From NCBI RefSeq assembly GCF_002775205.1, contig NC_036456.1, forward strand, positions 10,009,463-10,073,462: DNA of 64,000 nt. The letters run 5' to 3'. This DNA comes from Xiphophorus maculatus. Lineage: Eukaryota > Chordata > Actinopteri > Cyprinodontiformes > Poeciliidae. Below are positions 61,373 through 64,000 of the stretch, one piece after another; the stretch's first letter is position 1, and every line of letters begins with the position of its first letter. The translations under genes and the position numbers were made by a program. Under the pieces are notes generated by a model. The model worked only from the letters and a program-made list of their open reading frames with translations. It did no database searches and was not told the origin of the DNA.

Positions 61373-64000
61373 CAAATTATATGGCTTTATCACATGAATG
61401 TGTTGTTTATCTTGTATGATAGTGTATAGAAAATTGTCATCAGATGACCCGAGAGCAATCAGCTAAATAAAGCCAACAGAATTTATTTATAGAGCAATTT
61501 ACGTGCAGTTGAATCTAAAAGTGCTTTGCAAAGTTTGGAAGCAATGAAGCGTTCACGCACAAAGAAAAACACATGAACTAAGTGTATATCATAAAAAATT
61601 ATTTGATGTGTCTTTTTTTAATTGAAAGATTGCATAGAAATGTAAACGGAGAAAAGTAATTGCAGTTTTATTTGTAATGGGGTGGAAAACCAAAGACGGA
61701 TTTGAAGAAGGTCAAGATAAAGTTGACTATAAAACGTACATTATCCATAAGATAAATAAATAGGACTAATACCTGAAACGGCACTAATTCTAGGATTAAA
61801 TCAAATACCGTAAAAAAAGGAAAGGGTGTGAAAAAGACACACAATAATTAAAGCTTCAAGATCTAAGAACTAAACAAAACCCTAATAAATGCAAGTCCAC
61901 GTTTTTATTTTGCTTTTTACAATATCAACACTATATTTGTCCTCAGTTCTTCAGGACGCCTGTACCAAAGATGGAGACTGTAATAACAAAAAAATTCCTC
62001 ATAGTGAATTTCATTTTTAACTTCAGGTGCAAACAATCTACTTTGTAAAAGCAAATCACACAATAGTAGAAGTAGCACAGCAATAACATGTTTATCTTGG
62101 GACACAGTGGGGACAATGTGGAGGGAGGAAATCCCCGAAGCTCACTGTTGCAGAACTGCAGCACATTTCTTCAAACTGCCAGTATGCTTCTCTAATGAAA
62201 CATTAATTGATAATTGTCACATATTTATACAGAGGGGTGCTAATAATTGTGCTAAAGAATGCTAATGTTGATCTCAGTCAGTCAGCCTGCCCCGGCGTAA
62301 CCATTGTCTCCTGTGTGGCAGCGAGATGTTGGCATGGGCCAGCGCCCAGATCCACTGCCAGTTTCATGCCAGTGAGAACAGAGTGGCCCTGCCAGCGCAG
62401 GGCAACAAGCAGGACGTCCAGGCCGACAGCGACACCGTGCTGATTCCAAGCAGAGGTGAGCCCCACGACATCGGAGAGGGGCCGAAGGTCCAGATACATG
62501 TGTCCGATATCAGATCTGCAACATATCTGGGCTGCTACCAGCGATTATTTTTGGGACTGATTATTCTATCAGTTTTTTTCCCCTGATGATTAATCAGATA
62601 AAAAAAGAGGCACGTTTTGCAGATTTTTCATTTACGTATTTTTTATGCAATGTTAGAAATTAAATTATTGTAGATAAGCAAATTTAATTCCCTTTTTATA
62701 TAAGACAAAACTGTCGTTGCCTAAAATGCAATAAAAACATTACTTAGTGTACGCTTGATCATTTGTTGTAAATAATGCAATTTCAGAAAAAAACTAAATA
62801 TATTGTTTTTCTGCTTACAATGTAGGGCTGACCTGGTGATTATTTTTGGGGATTTTCTTCCTTTTTTCAGAATTTGAACTTAGAGAAGCGAAAGCTATGC
62901 CATCTGGGGTAGAACATAGCCACGAAACTTTTTTAACTTAAATGTAAATATCTATAATTTTTGTACAGTTTTGACTAAATTAATGCTGAGTGAGTCTGTA
63001 TACAATGAATCGATTACTAAGTTAGTCGACGGTTATTTTGGTACTTGATTCATCACGATTAGCCTGATTAATTGTTTCAGCCTTATAGCGTATTTATTTT
63101 TTAAGTACAAATACCTCTGAAAGGGAATTTGTCAAAAACTTATTAGTAATAAATAAATAAATACATTTAAATATTAGGTCCAAAGATAAGGATTTAGAAT
63201 GTGCCACTAAGTCTTCATCTTTATTTTTTGCAGGAGAACGAGGGCAGTGTGTGCTGGACACACCTCCCAAAATACTGTTCTGTGACCTGCGCCTTGACCC
63301 CGGAGAAAGTAAAACGTGTACGTATTTTTACATGGTTTCTGTGGGGGGGCTTTTATCCTTGCATCTTTTACATATCCACGTATACCTGAGATCACCTATA
63401 GCAATTTTCTTTTGTATGACTTAATCAGTCTCTGATAGCACCAGAATGCTTTCTGTTGTTGCTTTGAGGTTTATTGGTTGTTTTTGTACAGCTTTATGAA
63501 TTTCCCTGCTAATTTAAATGTTGGGTGTAGAGAGGTTTCACATTTGAGCATAGAATATTTTGGCGTTGACCGTTACTGGCTGGTCTAAAATGAAAAAATC
63601 TGGTCAGTGAACACATCATGCGCAAGCACTGCAAGCTAGCTGTGCTAACAACAAATCGTAAGATTCTTGTTAGCTTAAAATGTCAACTCTAATTATTTTG
63701 TTCCTTTTCCAGAATATTAGTAAAACTCACTTGCGTCCTGTGACTCTGCCTGTGTTATTGTTCCTAAATAGTGATTGAATTTGGCTAAAATTTGTATTTG
63801 CCGCTAAGATGGGCTGGATATCCTGATCACTGCATCTGTATCACATTCACAACAGTTTTATTTTGTTGGTTTTTATCTCTGCTTTCCACCACACTACCTT
63901 CTCAGACTCCTACAGCGAGCTGGTTCCCGTAGATGGACCTCCTAGTTTTCGCGGTCAGGCAGTGAAGTACGTCTACAAGCTGACCATCGGCTGTCAGCGA
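60794..64000 (+). CDS. rgp1: RGP1, RAB6A-GEF complex partner 2, first four coding exons (partial)
   Basis: RGP1 pairs with RIC1 to activate Rab6 at the Golgi, supporting retrograde transport from endosomes. Coding exons are 60794-60909, 62322-62455, 63234-63308 and 63906 to the window edge, all GT-AG and in phase: 140 codons so far. The protein starts [20 protein letters not shown]. It continues with [36 protein letters not shown] and [20 protein letters not shown], all close to human RGP1 as I recall it. This is the N-terminal arrestin-like region. The donor of exon 3 is GAGAAA|GTAAAA, a weaker site that is needed to keep phase with exon 4. Intron 1 contains a Tc1-like MITE and a TA array. 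The gene is head to head with GBA2, the same neighbourhood as in human. Confidence 0.95.
60941..61329. mobile_element. Tc1/mariner-type MITE in RGP1 intron 1
   Basis: The ends CAGTACAGACCAAAAGTTTGGACACACC and its inverse GTGTCCAAACTTTTGGTCTGTACTG are long terminal inverted repeats flanked by TA. The 389-bp interior is too short for a transposase. It is a well-known type of fish non-autonomous element. Confidence 0.85.
61330..61369. repeat. TA microsatellite next to the Tc1-type MITE
   Basis: A TA run directly abuts the right end of the MITE. Confidence 0.9.

Overview
This window is vertebrate, almost certainly ray-finned fish, nuclear DNA. Three recognisable protein genes have vertebrate intron-exon structure. 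The repeats are fish types: Tc1-like elements with TA target sites, hAT-type elements with 8-bp target duplications, many MITEs and CA/TA microsatellites. The base composition is AT-rich with long introns.

Layout. (1) 1-15318 carries the 5' part of a minus-strand gene I recognise as the C20orf27/ADISSP homolog. Its first two coding exons are at 15300-15318 and 8391-8530, and the rest lies off the left edge. The long intron and the sequence to its left are filled with MITEs and other repeats. (2) 16132-42795 is a direct tandem duplication: copy 1 is 16132-29540, copy 2 is 29555-42795, and 14 bp separate them. The copies are about 98-99% identical by eye where they align, but differ by several clean large indels. 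The unit carries minus-strand tRNA-Lys(CTT) and tRNA-Asn(GTT) genes and a decayed plus-strand relic of a fish-expanded transposase-like family (I believe Pfam DUF6729). Its right end carries the last exon and 3' UTR of GBA2. Copy 1 alone has a spliced 420-codon gene containing the N-terminal half of that same family. Copy 2 alone has a solo LTR and two hAT-type insertions with target duplications; copy 1 shows matching undisrupted sites. (3) 42108-58073 is a complete GBA2 gene on the minus strand: 17 coding exons, 860 residues, every junction canonical and in phase. Its terminal exon sits in duplication copy 2, so the terminal exon in copy 1 is an orphan. (4) From 60794 the plus strand holds the first four coding exons of RGP1, cut by the window edge. 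GBA2 and RGP1 are head to head, as in human 9p13.3.

Function. GBA2 is the non-lysosomal glucosylceramidase and RGP1 is half of the RIC1-RGP1 exchange factor for Rab6. They are neighbours rather than pathway partners. The notable biology is structural: a recent duplication ending inside a host gene, tRNA repeats that look like recombination points, and a DUF6729-like gene behind a minisatellite of CCAAT boxes. The copy differences also fit two alleles wrongly placed in tandem by an assembler, which sequence alone cannot settle.
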